Below, piece by piece: positions 37,764 to 44,633 of a stretch of DNA of 64,000 nucleotides (positions within the stretch are counted from its first letter, which is position 1; each line of letters starts with the position of its first letter). The notes beneath the pieces are model-generated. The model saw nothing but the letters and a program-made list of their open reading frames with translations, had not been told where the DNA came from and did no database searches. The translations under genes were made by a program, and so were the position numbers. This DNA comes from Telluria aromaticivorans (lineage in GTDB: Bacteria > Pseudomonadota > Gammaproteobacteria > Burkholderiales > Burkholderiaceae_D). The stretch spans positions 220,812-284,811 of the forward strand of contig NZ_JABAIV010000006.1 of assembly GCF_013003915.1 (NCBI RefSeq), read 5' to 3'.

Positions 37764-37895
37764 GAGCGCCTAACACAACCCCGAGGGCAAGGGATGCGGC
37801 CACCCGGCGCGTCGCCGCAGTGGCGGACCACGAAGACAGTACGCAAGTACGGCGAGACGATGCAACGCGGCCATCGGGGGAATTGTCAGGCGCTC
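37764..37895. repeat. Structured dispersed repeat with GTACGCAAGTACGG core, copy 1
   Basis: A 132-bp intergenic unit beginning immediately after the thioesterase stop. Its ends pair (GAGCGCCTAACA with TGTCAGGCGCTC, one mismatch). Inside are AGGGCAAGG, then CGAAGACAGTACGC-AGTACGGCGAGACGA, TGCAACGC and GGGGGAATT blocks, all shared with 41161-41263 in the opposite orientation. The two copies differ in the stem sequence but both pair. Confidence 0.8.
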
Positions 37896-37981
37896 CAAGA
37901 CTACCCACTGTGGATAGACAGCATTGCAAGCCTGTGTTGCAATGCTTGATTGTGATCATTTCGCCATCAACGAGTCACTCC

Positions 37982-38713
37982 ATGAACGTGTTCGCCAAGC
38001 TCTGCATCACCGGCCTCGCCTGCCTGCTTCCCCTTGCGGCGCAGGCGTCTGTCCTTACCTTCCGCTATACCGCCACACTTGATTACATGGTTGCGCTGAA
38101 CCCTGCAACAGGTAATTACGAGGGTGTGTACGATGAAACCGAGTTCGCAGGCATCTCGTTCAAAGCCGGCGACCTGATCAGCGGCACCTTCCGTTACGAC
38201 ACGGCAGTGACACCCGACCAGGAAGAAGCAGACCCTGAATACCGGACTGCCTACTACGTCCGGTCGCCGGCGGACTTCATGAATTACCGCTTCGAGCGGA
38301 CCGGCTATAGCTTTGCAGCCGGCGCCGGGCTCGATCCATCCGGTACGGCCCATGTGCGCGACGTCGCCCCCGGCACGCAAGGGAGATCAGATGAGCTTCA
38401 TCTTGCCATGTTCAATTCGGACGATCAGTTTGAGCGAAGCATGTTTCTTGAGTTCGGGGACCATAGCGGGAGCATGTTCAACGATACGTCGATGCCTGCC
38501 GCTCTCGACCTGGGACAGTTGGACCGTTTATCGATGAGCGGCGCTTTCCGGGGGCTGAACGACGACCGCTGGATGGGGTTCGGGGCCCAGATCACCTTGT
38601 TGGAACAAGTAAGCAGTGACGTGCCGGAGCCCGGCTCCCTGCTGCTTCTGGCCGCCGGCGCAACCGGCCTGCTCGCCTCGCGCCGCCGCAAGCGCACCGC
38701 CCTCATCCGCTGA
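37982..38713 (+). CDS. PEP-CTERM sorting-domain protein
   Basis: A 243-residue exported protein with signal peptide (LCITGLACLLPLAAQA), a beta-rich body of unknown family (FRYTATLDYMVALNPATGNY ... KAGDLISGTFRYDTAV) and a C-terminal sorting tail VPEPGSLLLLAAGATGLLA then SRRRKR. The tail directs exosortase processing. The body resembles small PEP-CTERM proteins of the same genus by general style only. ATG 37982; no close sigma-54 match (a GG-N12-GC near 37915 has wrong spacing). A strong hairpin follows at 38721. Confidence 0.9.
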   Translation: MNVFAKLCITGLACLLPLAAQASVLTFRYTATLDYMVALNPATGNYEGVYDETEFAGISFKAGDLISGTFRYDTAVTPDQEEADPEYRTAYYVRSPADFMNYRFERTGYSFAAGAGLDPSGTAHVRDVAPGTQGRSDELHLAMFNSDDQFERSMFLEFGDHSGSMFNDTSMPAALDLGQLDRLSMSGAFRGLNDDRWMGFGAQITLLEQVSSDVPEPGSLLLLAAGATGLLASRRRKRTALIR

Positions 38714-38720
38714 CATCCCC

Positions 38721-38744
38721 TGCCGGCCGCATTCGCGGCCGGCA
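38721..38744 (+). terminator. Hairpin after the second PEP-CTERM gene
   Basis: A 10-bp perfect GC-rich stem (TGCCGGCCGC / GCGGCCGGCA, ATTC loop) starts 8 bp past the stop codon. No T-run follows. Confidence 0.6.
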
Positions 38745-38777
38745 TCCCCGGGGCTCCGCGCCAACGCATTTTTATCC

Positions 38778-38818
38778 GTTCCGAAAATAATTGGAACTTT
38801 TCCGCCTCCCCGGCGGAA
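38778..38818 (+). promoter_or_regulatory. Candidate ECF-type promoter/operator and leader hairpin
   Basis: GTTCC at 38778-38782 and GGAAC at 38793-38797 form an inverted pair; GGAACTT is also a typical ECF -35 element. It is followed by a perfect 7-bp hairpin TTCCGCC-TCCCC-GGCGGAA (38800-38818), 11 bp before the sigma gene. This suggests autoregulation; a -10 is not clear. Confidence 0.4.
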
Positions 38819-38829
38819 TACGGTTAAAG

Positions 38830-39447
38830 ATGACGACCATGACCACGCCCCTCGACACCGCCGCCGCCGACTTTGACCTGCTGCGCCAGACGCATGCCGG
38901 CCGCGCCGATGCCTTCACGGCCCTGTACCGGCGCCACCAGGGCCCCTTGTACCGCTACGCGCTGATGCGCTGCGGCTCTGGCGACACGGCGGCCGACGTG
39001 GTGCAGGAAGCCTTCATGGGCCTGCTCACCAAGCGCTTCGGTTTCGATCCGCTGCGCGGGCAACTCCAGCACTTCCTGTTCGGGGTAGCGCGCAACCTGA
39101 TCCTGAAGCTGGAAGAACCGCGCCAGCGCCAGGTCGCACTGCCCGAGCCCGACGCGGATGGCGACAACGAACTCGACCTCGCCTGCGAAGGCGCCGAGCC
39201 GCTGGCCCGCCTGCTGGGCAACGAGGCGGCCGAACAAGTGCGGCGCGCACTGGCGCTGCTGCCGGCGCACTACCGCGACGTGGTCATCCTGTACGAACTG
39301 CACGACCTGTCCTACCTGGAGATCGCCACGGTCTGCCAGGTCGACATCGGCACCGTCCGCTCACGCCTGTCGCGTGGCCGGGCGGCCCTGGCCAAGCGCC
39401 TCCAGGCGCATGCGGCTGGCGCGCCCCGGTCGGCGTGTGCAAACTAA
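38830..39447 (+). CDS. ECF-family RNA polymerase sigma factor
   Basis: A 205-residue sigma-70 family factor. Region 2 (about 25-95: YRRHQGPLYRYALMRCGS, DVVQEAFMGLLTKRFGFDP) and region 4 (about 140-195: LALLPAHYRDVVILYELHDL, YLEIATVCQVDIGTVRSRLS) are intact. The spacing and the lack of region 3 are typical of ECF factors. ATG 38830 is used; ATG 38839 is an alternative. Two genes follow at 8 and 28 bp and are likely its operon partners. A GGAAC element upstream suggests autoregulation. Confidence 0.9.
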   Translation: MTTMTTPLDTAAADFDLLRQTHAGRADAFTALYRRHQGPLYRYALMRCGSGDTAADVVQEAFMGLLTKRFGFDPLRGQLQHFLFGVARNLILKLEEPRQRQVALPEPDADGDNELDLACEGAEPLARLLGNEAAEQVRRALALLPAHYRDVVILYELHDLSYLEIATVCQVDIGTVRSRLSRGRAALAKRLQAHAAGAPRSACAN

Positions 39448-39455
39448 TGGAGTAA

Positions 39456-39947
39456 ATGATGGATACCAAGGACAACCCGGACGCCACCCTCGCCCCCTGC
39501 TTCGCAGTATTGCGCGGCGAACTGGCCGGCATCGATGCGCCGCGCTGCGTCGAAAAGGAATTGATGCAGGCCTTCACCCGCCAGTTCGCGCCGCGCAAGC
39601 GCTGGTACCACGCCTTGAGCCTGCCGCAATGGGGCACGGCCGGGGCACTGTGCTCGCTGACGGTGGTCGCCGTGCTGCTGGCGCTGTCGCCGCACCGTGC
39701 CGTGAGCGTGAGCGGGCAGCCGCTGGTCAGCTTTGACAACGGCGCTGCCTTCGTTGCCCTCGATACGCTTGAACGGATCGAAAGCGAACCCGATGCCCAG
39801 CTGGTCGAAGCCGACCTGCCGCGCACCGCCCTGGCCTCGATCGGCGTACCGGTCAACCCTGACAACGCAAACGACACCGTGCGCGCCGAAATGCTTGTCG
39901 CCGCTGACGGCCACCCGCTGGCCGTGCGGCTAAGTTCCACCAACTAA
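39456..39947 (+). CDS. Single-span membrane protein, probable anti-sigma factor
   Basis: A 163-residue protein with a cytoplasmic N-terminal helical part (about 1-45, ELMQAFTRQFAPRKRW), one membrane span (about 62-80, GALCSLTVVAVLLALSP) and a periplasmic part (about 85-163) with no known domain. The location 8 bp behind the ECF sigma gene and the topology suggest the anti-sigma factor. There is no zinc-binding HxxxCxxC motif, so it would be a non-ZAS type. AATGGAG precedes the start. Confidence 0.65.
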   Translation: MMDTKDNPDATLAPCFAVLRGELAGIDAPRCVEKELMQAFTRQFAPRKRWYHALSLPQWGTAGALCSLTVVAVLLALSPHRAVSVSGQPLVSFDNGAAFVALDTLERIESEPDAQLVEADLPRTALASIGVPVNPDNANDTVRAEMLVAADGHPLAVRLSSTN

Positions 39948-39975
39948 GCACACCCATTCACCACAAGAGGAAGCC

Positions 39976-41109
39976 ATGACACCTACGAAGATCCTGATTG
40001 CCGCGCTGCTAGCCTGCGCATTCGCCCCGGCCCTGGCCAATGAAGCTGGCCTGGAAGCCGGCGAGCAGGCAGCGCGTACCGAACGCACCGAGCGCCGCAT
40101 CGTCACCCGCACCGGCGACGGGGTCCACGTCGAACTGGGCAACCTGGCCGAACTGCGCGCCCTCGATGGCCTGGGCAGCCTGGGCGGCGCGACGGTCGTG
40201 CATATGCACGGCGCCAAGTTGGTGAAAAATGCGCCCTACAGCGCCGAAATGGTGTCCGAGCGCATCCAGACGCTGGGCGACGGCAACCAGATCGTCAACA
40301 AGTCCAGCACGATGAGCTACCGCGACAGCGCCGGCCGCACCCGCAGCGAAGTGCGCAATGCCGAAGGCGAAGTACGCAGCGTGACGATCGTCGATCCGGT
40401 CGAAGGCGCGCGCTACTTCTTGCGCCCGCGTGACAAGACCGCGATCAAGATTTCGGCGCCGAATGCCACCGTGATCGCTGCCCGCGAACACGCCCGCGTC
40501 GCGGCCCGCGAAGCGCGTGTCGCGGCCGCCGAAGCGCGGGTCGCCGGCTCGGAAGCACGCCTTGCCGCGCGCGCCGCCGCCGCCCAGGCCCATGCCCGCA
40601 TCGACGAACTGCACAAGGAAGGCAAGCTGGCCGAAGGCGCGCACGAGCGCGTGATCATCAAGCAGGTCGAACGCAGCGGAGAACACCGTGATGTCCAGAT
40701 CCGCATCGCCCAGTCCGCGTCGCCCGCGATTGCGGCGCGGGTCGCACCGATGATCGCCGGCGCCATGGATGAACACAAATGGGCCGCGAAAGCCACCTTC
40801 AAAGACCTCGGCACCCGCGAATTCAACGGCTTGAAGGCCCAGGGCAGCAGCCGCAGCTACGAGATCCCGGCCGGCGAGATCGGCAACCGCAACGCGATCG
40901 TGGTCAGCACCGAGACCTGGGTGTCGCCGGAGCTGCAGGCGGTGGTGTACCAGAAGCGCAGCGACCCGCGCGCCGGCGACGCGGTGCTGCGCCTGGAAAG
41001 CCTCAGGCGCGAGGAACCGGCGGCGGCGCTGTTCGCGGTGCCTTCGGATTACACGGTGAAGGATCCGGTGGCCATGGCAAAAAGCCGCATCGAGAAGAAG
41101 TCACAGTAA
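39976..41109 (+). CDS. Exported coiled-coil protein of the ECF operon
   Basis: A 377-residue exported protein with a signal peptide (ILIAALLACAFAPALA). It is charged (RTERTERRIVTRTGDG), with a repeated Arg/Ala/Glu segment at about residues 171-205 (AREARVAAAEARVAGSEARL) that reads as a helix or coiled-coil, flanked by beta-rich parts (TMSYRDSAGRTRSEV; TETWVSPELQAVVYQKR). The C-terminal part resembles proteins that follow ECF sigma genes in Massilia-like genomes. No family name is known to me. It starts 28 bp after the anti-sigma candidate and is likely the sensor or the effector of the same module. Confidence 0.7.
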   Translation: MTPTKILIAALLACAFAPALANEAGLEAGEQAARTERTERRIVTRTGDGVHVELGNLAELRALDGLGSLGGATVVHMHGAKLVKNAPYSAEMVSERIQTLGDGNQIVNKSSTMSYRDSAGRTRSEVRNAEGEVRSVTIVDPVEGARYFLRPRDKTAIKISAPNATVIAAREHARVAAREARVAAAEARVAGSEARLAARAAAAQAHARIDELHKEGKLAEGAHERVIIKQVERSGEHRDVQIRIAQSASPAIAARVAPMIAGAMDEHKWAAKATFKDLGTREFNGLKAQGSSRSYEIPAGEIGNRNAIVVSTETWVSPELQAVVYQKRSDPRAGDAVLRLESLRREEPAAALFAVPSDYTVKDPVAMAKSRIEKKSQ

Positions 41110-41126
41110 GCCTCGCAAGAAAAACG

Positions 41127-41138
41127 GCGCTTCACAGC
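41127..41138. repeat. Left 12-bp direct repeat (probable target-site duplication)
   Basis: GCGCTTCACAGC occurs here and again at 41321-41332, flanking the 182-bp element at its exact terminal-repeat borders. Confidence 0.75.
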
Positions 41139-41160
41139 TAATGGCGTTCAGTTAAACGTA

Positions 41161-41263
41161 GAGCTTGTGAAAAATTCCTCCGTTGCTGCGTTGCATTCGT
41201 CTCGCCGTACTAGCGTACTGTCTTCGACGATGCGCCTTGCCCTGGAGTTTTTTTCACAAGCTC
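41161..41263. repeat. Structured dispersed repeat with GTACTAGCGTACTG core, copy 2
   Basis: A 103-bp unit with perfect 14-bp pairing ends (GAGCTTGTGAAAAA / TTTTTCACAAGCTC). It shares the core with copy 1 in reverse orientation: TGCAACGC, TCGTCTCGCCGTACT-GCGTACTGTCTTCG and the CCTTGCCCT block, but has entirely different, still complementary, terminal stems. Confidence 0.8.
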
Positions 41264-41293
41264 GTAGGGTGGCTGGCTTCGCCAGCCACCCTA
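41264..41293. repeat. GTAGGGTGG-type hairpin, copy C (single arm)
   Basis: A single 30-bp hairpin, GTAGGGTGGCTGGC-TTC-GCCAGCCACCCTA, directly abutting repeat copy 2 inside the IS4-like element. Unlike the other copies it lacks the second arm and the TTGAACGCG pair. Confidence 0.8.
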
Positions 41294-41320
41294 GATTTTC
41301 ATGCTAACTGAACGGCATTA

Positions 41321-41332
41321 GCGCTTCACAGC
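41321..41332. repeat. Right 12-bp direct repeat (probable target-site duplication)
   Basis: GCGCTTCACAGC, identical to 41127-41138. Confidence 0.75.
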
Positions 41333-41363
41333 GCCGTTTTCACATGCATTGCCGCCAAAGCGT

Positions 41364-41855
41364 TCAGCCCGGCTTTTTTTGCAGGATGGTTTTGTTGAAC
41401 CAGTCGTCGATCATGCGCTTCTCGTAGCGCAGGCTGTCGCTGTCCGAGAATCGGCTGATGCGGTTCAGGTAAGACATGTCGCTGAGGCGCTCACTGCCGC
41501 TGCCCACGACCTGGCCATTGCTGGTGAGCGTGTAGCGCAGCTCGATCATCGGCCAGTCCGCCATCCCGTTCAGCACGCGCAGCTCGCGGCCGGAACGCGC
41601 ATTCGGGTATTCGCGGCCCGCCAGGTCGATCTCGGTGATGTCCACCTTCAGGTCGACTCCCGGCGGCAGGGCTTTACCGAGCTTGGCGAAATGGTCTGCC
41701 AGGTCGCGCAGAACCTCCTCGCGCTCCCACGGCGCAAACGGCAGGTCCGCGAATTTGTCGGACTCCACATAATTGACGGTCACGCCCGCCGAGGCGGCGC
41801 CGGCGCCAAGCGCAAGCAGCCCTGCAAGGGCCAGTTTGCCAATCGAGGATTTCAT
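41364..41855 (-). CDS. DUF3016 exported protein
   Basis: A 163-residue exported protein of the DUF3016 family. Signal peptide: IGKLALAGLLALGAGAASA. The body VTVNYVESDKFADLPFAPWE, DLKVDITEIDLAGREYPN, and VGSGSERLSDMSYLNRISRF is typical of the family, which is predicted periplasmic and of unknown role. AAAGGGAAT precedes the start. Convergent with the coiled-coil gene across the repeat locus, and divergent from the Nei-like gene. Confidence 0.88.
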   Translation of the reverse strand: MKSSIGKLALAGLLALGAGAASAGVTVNYVESDKFADLPFAPWEREEVLRDLADHFAKLGKALPPGVDLKVDITEIDLAGREYPNARSGRELRVLNGMADWPMIELRYTLTSNGQVVGSGSERLSDMSYLNRISRFSDSDSLRYEKRMIDDWFNKTILQKKPG

Positions 41856-42029
41856 CGCATTCCCTTTCGTTGTTCCGGACTACTTTTTTACAGTGAATCA
41901 CAATCCAATATACGCCCATTGCCCGGCTTTTCGAGGGGGTCGATTGTCGAAGTTTTGTATCCAAATGTTAGGCCCCGTACATGGCATTTTGCGCACTCAG
42001 CCGACAATGGCGCAAAGGAGGCCGCTACC

Positions 42030-42770
42030 GTGCCCGAAGGACCATCGCTATACATCCTCAAAGAGCTGGCCAAGGATTTCAGCGGCCAGGCGATCGTGCG
42101 CGCCGACGGCAACGTCCGCGCCTTCGACCCGGCGCGCCTCGTCGGCCAGTGCATCACCGCGATCCATACCTGGGGCAAGCACTTCCTGATCGAGACGCCG
42201 GAGATGGTCCTGCGCGTGCACTTCCTGTTGTTCGGCACCTACCGCATCAACGAGACGCGCGAAGGCAAGGTGCCGCGCCTGTCGATCGAAACCGCCACGG
42301 GCGACGAGCTCAATCTCTACGCCTGCGCCATCCGCGAAATCGATCGCGACGCCTACGCAGCCTACGACTTCAGCGCCGACGTGATGTCCGAGACCTGGGA
42401 CCCGAAGAAGGCGCGCAAGAAGCTGCGCGCAAACCGGGACATGCTGGCCTGCGACGCCCTGCTCGACCAGGACATTTTTTCCGGGGTCGGCAACATCATC
42501 AAGAACGAAGTGCTGTTCCGCATCCGGGTGCACCCGCTGTCCACCATGGGCGCCCTGCCCGCCCCGAAGCTGCGCGCCCTGGTCGACGAAGCCCGGCAGT
42601 ACAGTTTCGATTTCCTGGAATGGAAGCGCCAGTACGTGCTCAAGCAGCACTGGCTGGCGCATGCCAAGAAGATTTGCCCGCGCTGCGATATCCCCTACCT
42701 CAAGGCCAAGCTCGGCCGCTCCAACCGGCGCAGCTTCTACTGCGAACGTTGCCAGAAACGCTACGATTGA
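42030..42770 (+). CDS. Endonuclease VIII / Fpg-family DNA glycosylase
   Basis: A 246-residue base-excision repair enzyme. The chain begins PEGPSLYIL, so Pro2 and Glu3 form the catalytic N-terminus after Met removal. The H2TH region (KARKKLRANRDMLACDALLD, then GVGNIIKNEVLFRIRVHP) and a C-terminal CxxC...CxxC zinc finger (CPRCDIPYL ... SFYCERCQKRY) are intact. It is closer to Nei than Fpg by the IKNEVLFRIRVHP segment. The GTG start at 42030 is fixed by the catalytic Pro and by AAGGAGG upstream. A longer in-frame reading from 41349 is not real. Confidence 0.92.
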   Translation: MPEGPSLYILKELAKDFSGQAIVRADGNVRAFDPARLVGQCITAIHTWGKHFLIETPEMVLRVHFLLFGTYRINETREGKVPRLSIETATGDELNLYACAIREIDRDAYAAYDFSADVMSETWDPKKARKKLRANRDMLACDALLDQDIFSGVGNIIKNEVLFRIRVHPLSTMGALPAPKLRALVDEARQYSFDFLEWKRQYVLKQHWLAHAKKICPRCDIPYLKAKLGRSNRRSFYCERCQKRYD

Positions 42771-42854
42771 CGGTGTTTTCACCATCTTGTATTGACCCTT
42801 TATTCATGACGGGTCGTCTGTGACATCGTTAACCAACACTTTTAATGTTGCCTG

Positions 42855-42883
42855 TTGTTAAGCCTCAAGGGGCGTACTACAAT
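42855..42883 (+). promoter_or_regulatory. Candidate sigma-70 promoter for the HD-GYP response regulator
   Basis: TTGTTA, 17 nt, TACAAT (five of six -10 matches). The expected start is about 42890, giving a leader of roughly 70 nt before the ATG at 42963. Confidence 0.5.
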
Positions 42884-42962
42884 CATCTTGACTTGCGGCA
42901 TTATTTTTGTGACTTTCCTGCCGCGGATTGTGTCGTCGATCAACCCAAGGTAACGGAAACCT

Positions 42963-44468
42963 ATGTCATTCTTGTCCTCTGCCGCGCCAAAGCTGGCTCC
43001 GTGGAAAGTCCTGCTCGTCGACGACGAACCGGATATCCATGACATCACCAAGCTGACCCTGTCGCGCTTCCGCCTCGACGGCCGTGCATTGTCGTTCGTG
43101 CATGCCTACAGCGGCGCCGAGGCCAAGGAAGTGCTGGCGCGCGAGAAGGACATCGCCCTGGTCTTCCTCGACGTCGTGATGGAGCGCGAGGACAGCGGCT
43201 TGGAAGTGGCGCGCTGGATGCGCAAGGAACTGGACAACCAGTTCACCCGCATCGTGCTGCGCACCGGCCAGCCTGGCCAGGCGCCGGAAGAACGCGTGAT
43301 CGTCGACTACGACATCAACGATTACAAGGAAAAGACCGAACTCGATCGCACCAAGCTGTTCACGACCACCTTCGCCGCCCTGCGCGCCTACCGCGACATC
43401 ATGAAGGTCGAGGAAGCGCGCCGCGCGCAGCAGAACTACCGCGAAGGCCTGGAACGCGTGATCGAAGCCTCGGCCCATATTTTCCAGCAGCGTAACCTGA
43501 AGGATTTCGCCAACGGCCTGCTGCAGCAGGTAGTGGCACTGCTGCGCCTGGAGCAGAGCATGCTGCTGCGCCTGACGGGCGCCAGCGTGATCGCCGGCGA
43601 AAGCCAGTACGAAGTGCTGGCCCGGATCGGCGAGATGGAAGGCGAGGAAATCGGCCCGGAACTGGTGGCCCAGTTAGATGACGCGCGCCACAACCGCATC
43701 TCGCGCCTGCACGGCAACACCTATGTCGGCTACTTCCCGAACGCCAGCGGCAAGGCTTCGCTGCTGGTGCTCAAGGGCGTGGAAGAGATCGCGGAGATCG
43801 ACGCCAAGCTGCTGGAAGTGTTCTGCTCGGGCGTGGCGATCGCTTTTGATAACATCCTGCTGAACCAGGAGATCACCGATACCCAGGCAGAGCTGATCCT
43901 GCGCCTGGGCGACGTGGTCGAATCGCGCTCGCATGAGGCGGGCAACCACGTGCGCCGCATGTCGCAGGTCTGCTACCTGCTGGCGCAGGCTGCCGGCATG
44001 CCGGAAGACCAGACTGCGACCCTGATGCATGCGGCGCCGATGCACGATATCGGCAAGATCGCCACGCCGGACGCGGTGCTGCTCAAGCCGGGCAAGCTCA
44101 ATGACGAAGAGTGGGAAATCATGCGCCAGCACCCCACCGTCGGCCTGCAGATCCTGGACGGCTCGCAGCGCCCGATCCTGAAGGCCGCCGCCGTGATCGC
44201 CCACCAGCACCACGAGAAATTCGACGGCAGCGGCTATCCGCAAGGCCTGCGCGGCGAAGCCATCCACCCGTATGCCCGCATCGTGGCGGTGGCCGACGTG
44301 TTCGACGCCCTCAGCCACAAGCGCTGCTACAAGGACGCCTGGCCGGCCGCCAAGGTCACCGAGCACCTGCGCGAAGTGGCGGGGCATCACCTGGATCCGT
44401 TTTACGTGGATTTGCTGATCAAGAATATGGACAAGGCGCTGGAGATCAATGCGCAGTGGCCGGATTGA
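42963..44468 (+). CDS. Response regulator with DUF3369 and HD-GYP output
   Basis: A 501-residue c-di-GMP phosphodiesterase controlled by phosphorylation. Residues about 15-135 are a receiver domain (VLLVDDEPDIHD, Asp70 in VFLDVV, a Lys in NDYKEK). Residues about 155-310 are DUF3369, a GAF-like linker. Residues about 315-490 are the HD-GYP domain: SRSHEAGNHVRRMSQV, MHDIGKIATPD, HQHHEKFDGSGYPQGL, VADVFDALSHKRCY. The order receiver-DUF3369-HD-GYP is a known arrangement. It is convergent with a double-GAF histidine kinase gene that lies 165 bp beyond and is a plausible partner. A sigma-70 promoter candidate lies upstream. Confidence 0.93.
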   Translation: MSFLSSAAPKLAPWKVLLVDDEPDIHDITKLTLSRFRLDGRALSFVHAYSGAEAKEVLAREKDIALVFLDVVMEREDSGLEVARWMRKELDNQFTRIVLRTGQPGQAPEERVIVDYDINDYKEKTELDRTKLFTTTFAALRAYRDIMKVEEARRAQQNYREGLERVIEASAHIFQQRNLKDFANGLLQQVVALLRLEQSMLLRLTGASVIAGESQYEVLARIGEMEGEEIGPELVAQLDDARHNRISRLHGNTYVGYFPNASGKASLLVLKGVEEIAEIDAKLLEVFCSGVAIAFDNILLNQEITDTQAELILRLGDVVESRSHEAGNHVRRMSQVCYLLAQAAGMPEDQTATLMHAAPMHDIGKIATPDAVLLKPGKLNDEEWEIMRQHPTVGLQILDGSQRPILKAAAVIAHQHHEKFDGSGYPQGLRGEAIHPYARIVAVADVFDALSHKRCYKDAWPAAKVTEHLREVAGHHLDPFYVDLLIKNMDKALEINAQWPD

Positions 44469-44493
44469 CGGGACGTCAAGACACCACCAACCC

Positions 44494-44627
44494 GTAGGGT
44501 GGGCGGGGTAATTCCGGGCAATGCCCGGGATTACTAACGCCCACGCGGTGATAGTTATCGGTAGCGCAGCCGCTGGGGCAGATCTGGTGTTAGTTGACCG
44601 CGTGGGCGGCATAGCCGCCCACGCTAC
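44494..44627. repeat. GTAGGGTGG-type bipartite palindromic repeat, copy D
   Basis: A 134-bp unit in the gap between the convergent response-regulator and kinase genes. It opens GTAGGGTGGGCGG, then a GTAATtCCGGGCA/TGCCCGGgATTAC hairpin, GCCCACGCGGT ... ACCGCGTGGGC as inner pair, and a final hairpin GCGTGGGCGGC-ATA-GCCGCCCACGC ending GCTAC. Confidence 0.8.
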
Positions 44628-44633
44628 GAACCC

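Larger units (their letters stand above)
41139..41320. mobile_element. 182-bp MITE-like element with IS4-type terminal inverted repeats
   Basis: The ends are TAATGGCGTTCAGTTA and, inverted, TAATGCCGTTCAGTTA: 15 of 16 matches. From memory, the IS4 end begins TAATGCCGATCAGTTA, and IS4 makes 11-13-bp target duplications; here 12-bp direct repeats flank the element. It codes for nothing and carries two nested units: a structured repeat (41161-41263) and a GTAGGGTGG hairpin (41264-41293). Confidence 0.7.
41121..41340. terminator. Bidirectional terminator hairpin split by a repeat insertion
   Basis: The outer arms AAAACGGCGC (41121-41130) and GCGCCGTTTT (41331-41340) pair perfectly. Removing one copy of the 12-bp direct repeat together with the element between the copies leaves AAAACGGCGC-TTCACA-GCGCCGTTTT, a classic terminator for the convergent genes on both sides. 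Whether the split form still terminates is unknown. Confidence 0.65.

Noticed and set aside
37900..37935. Sigma-54 promoter before the second PEP-CTERM gene
   Set aside because: The GG and GC doublets are 12 nt apart instead of 10, and spacing is invariant for sigma-54.
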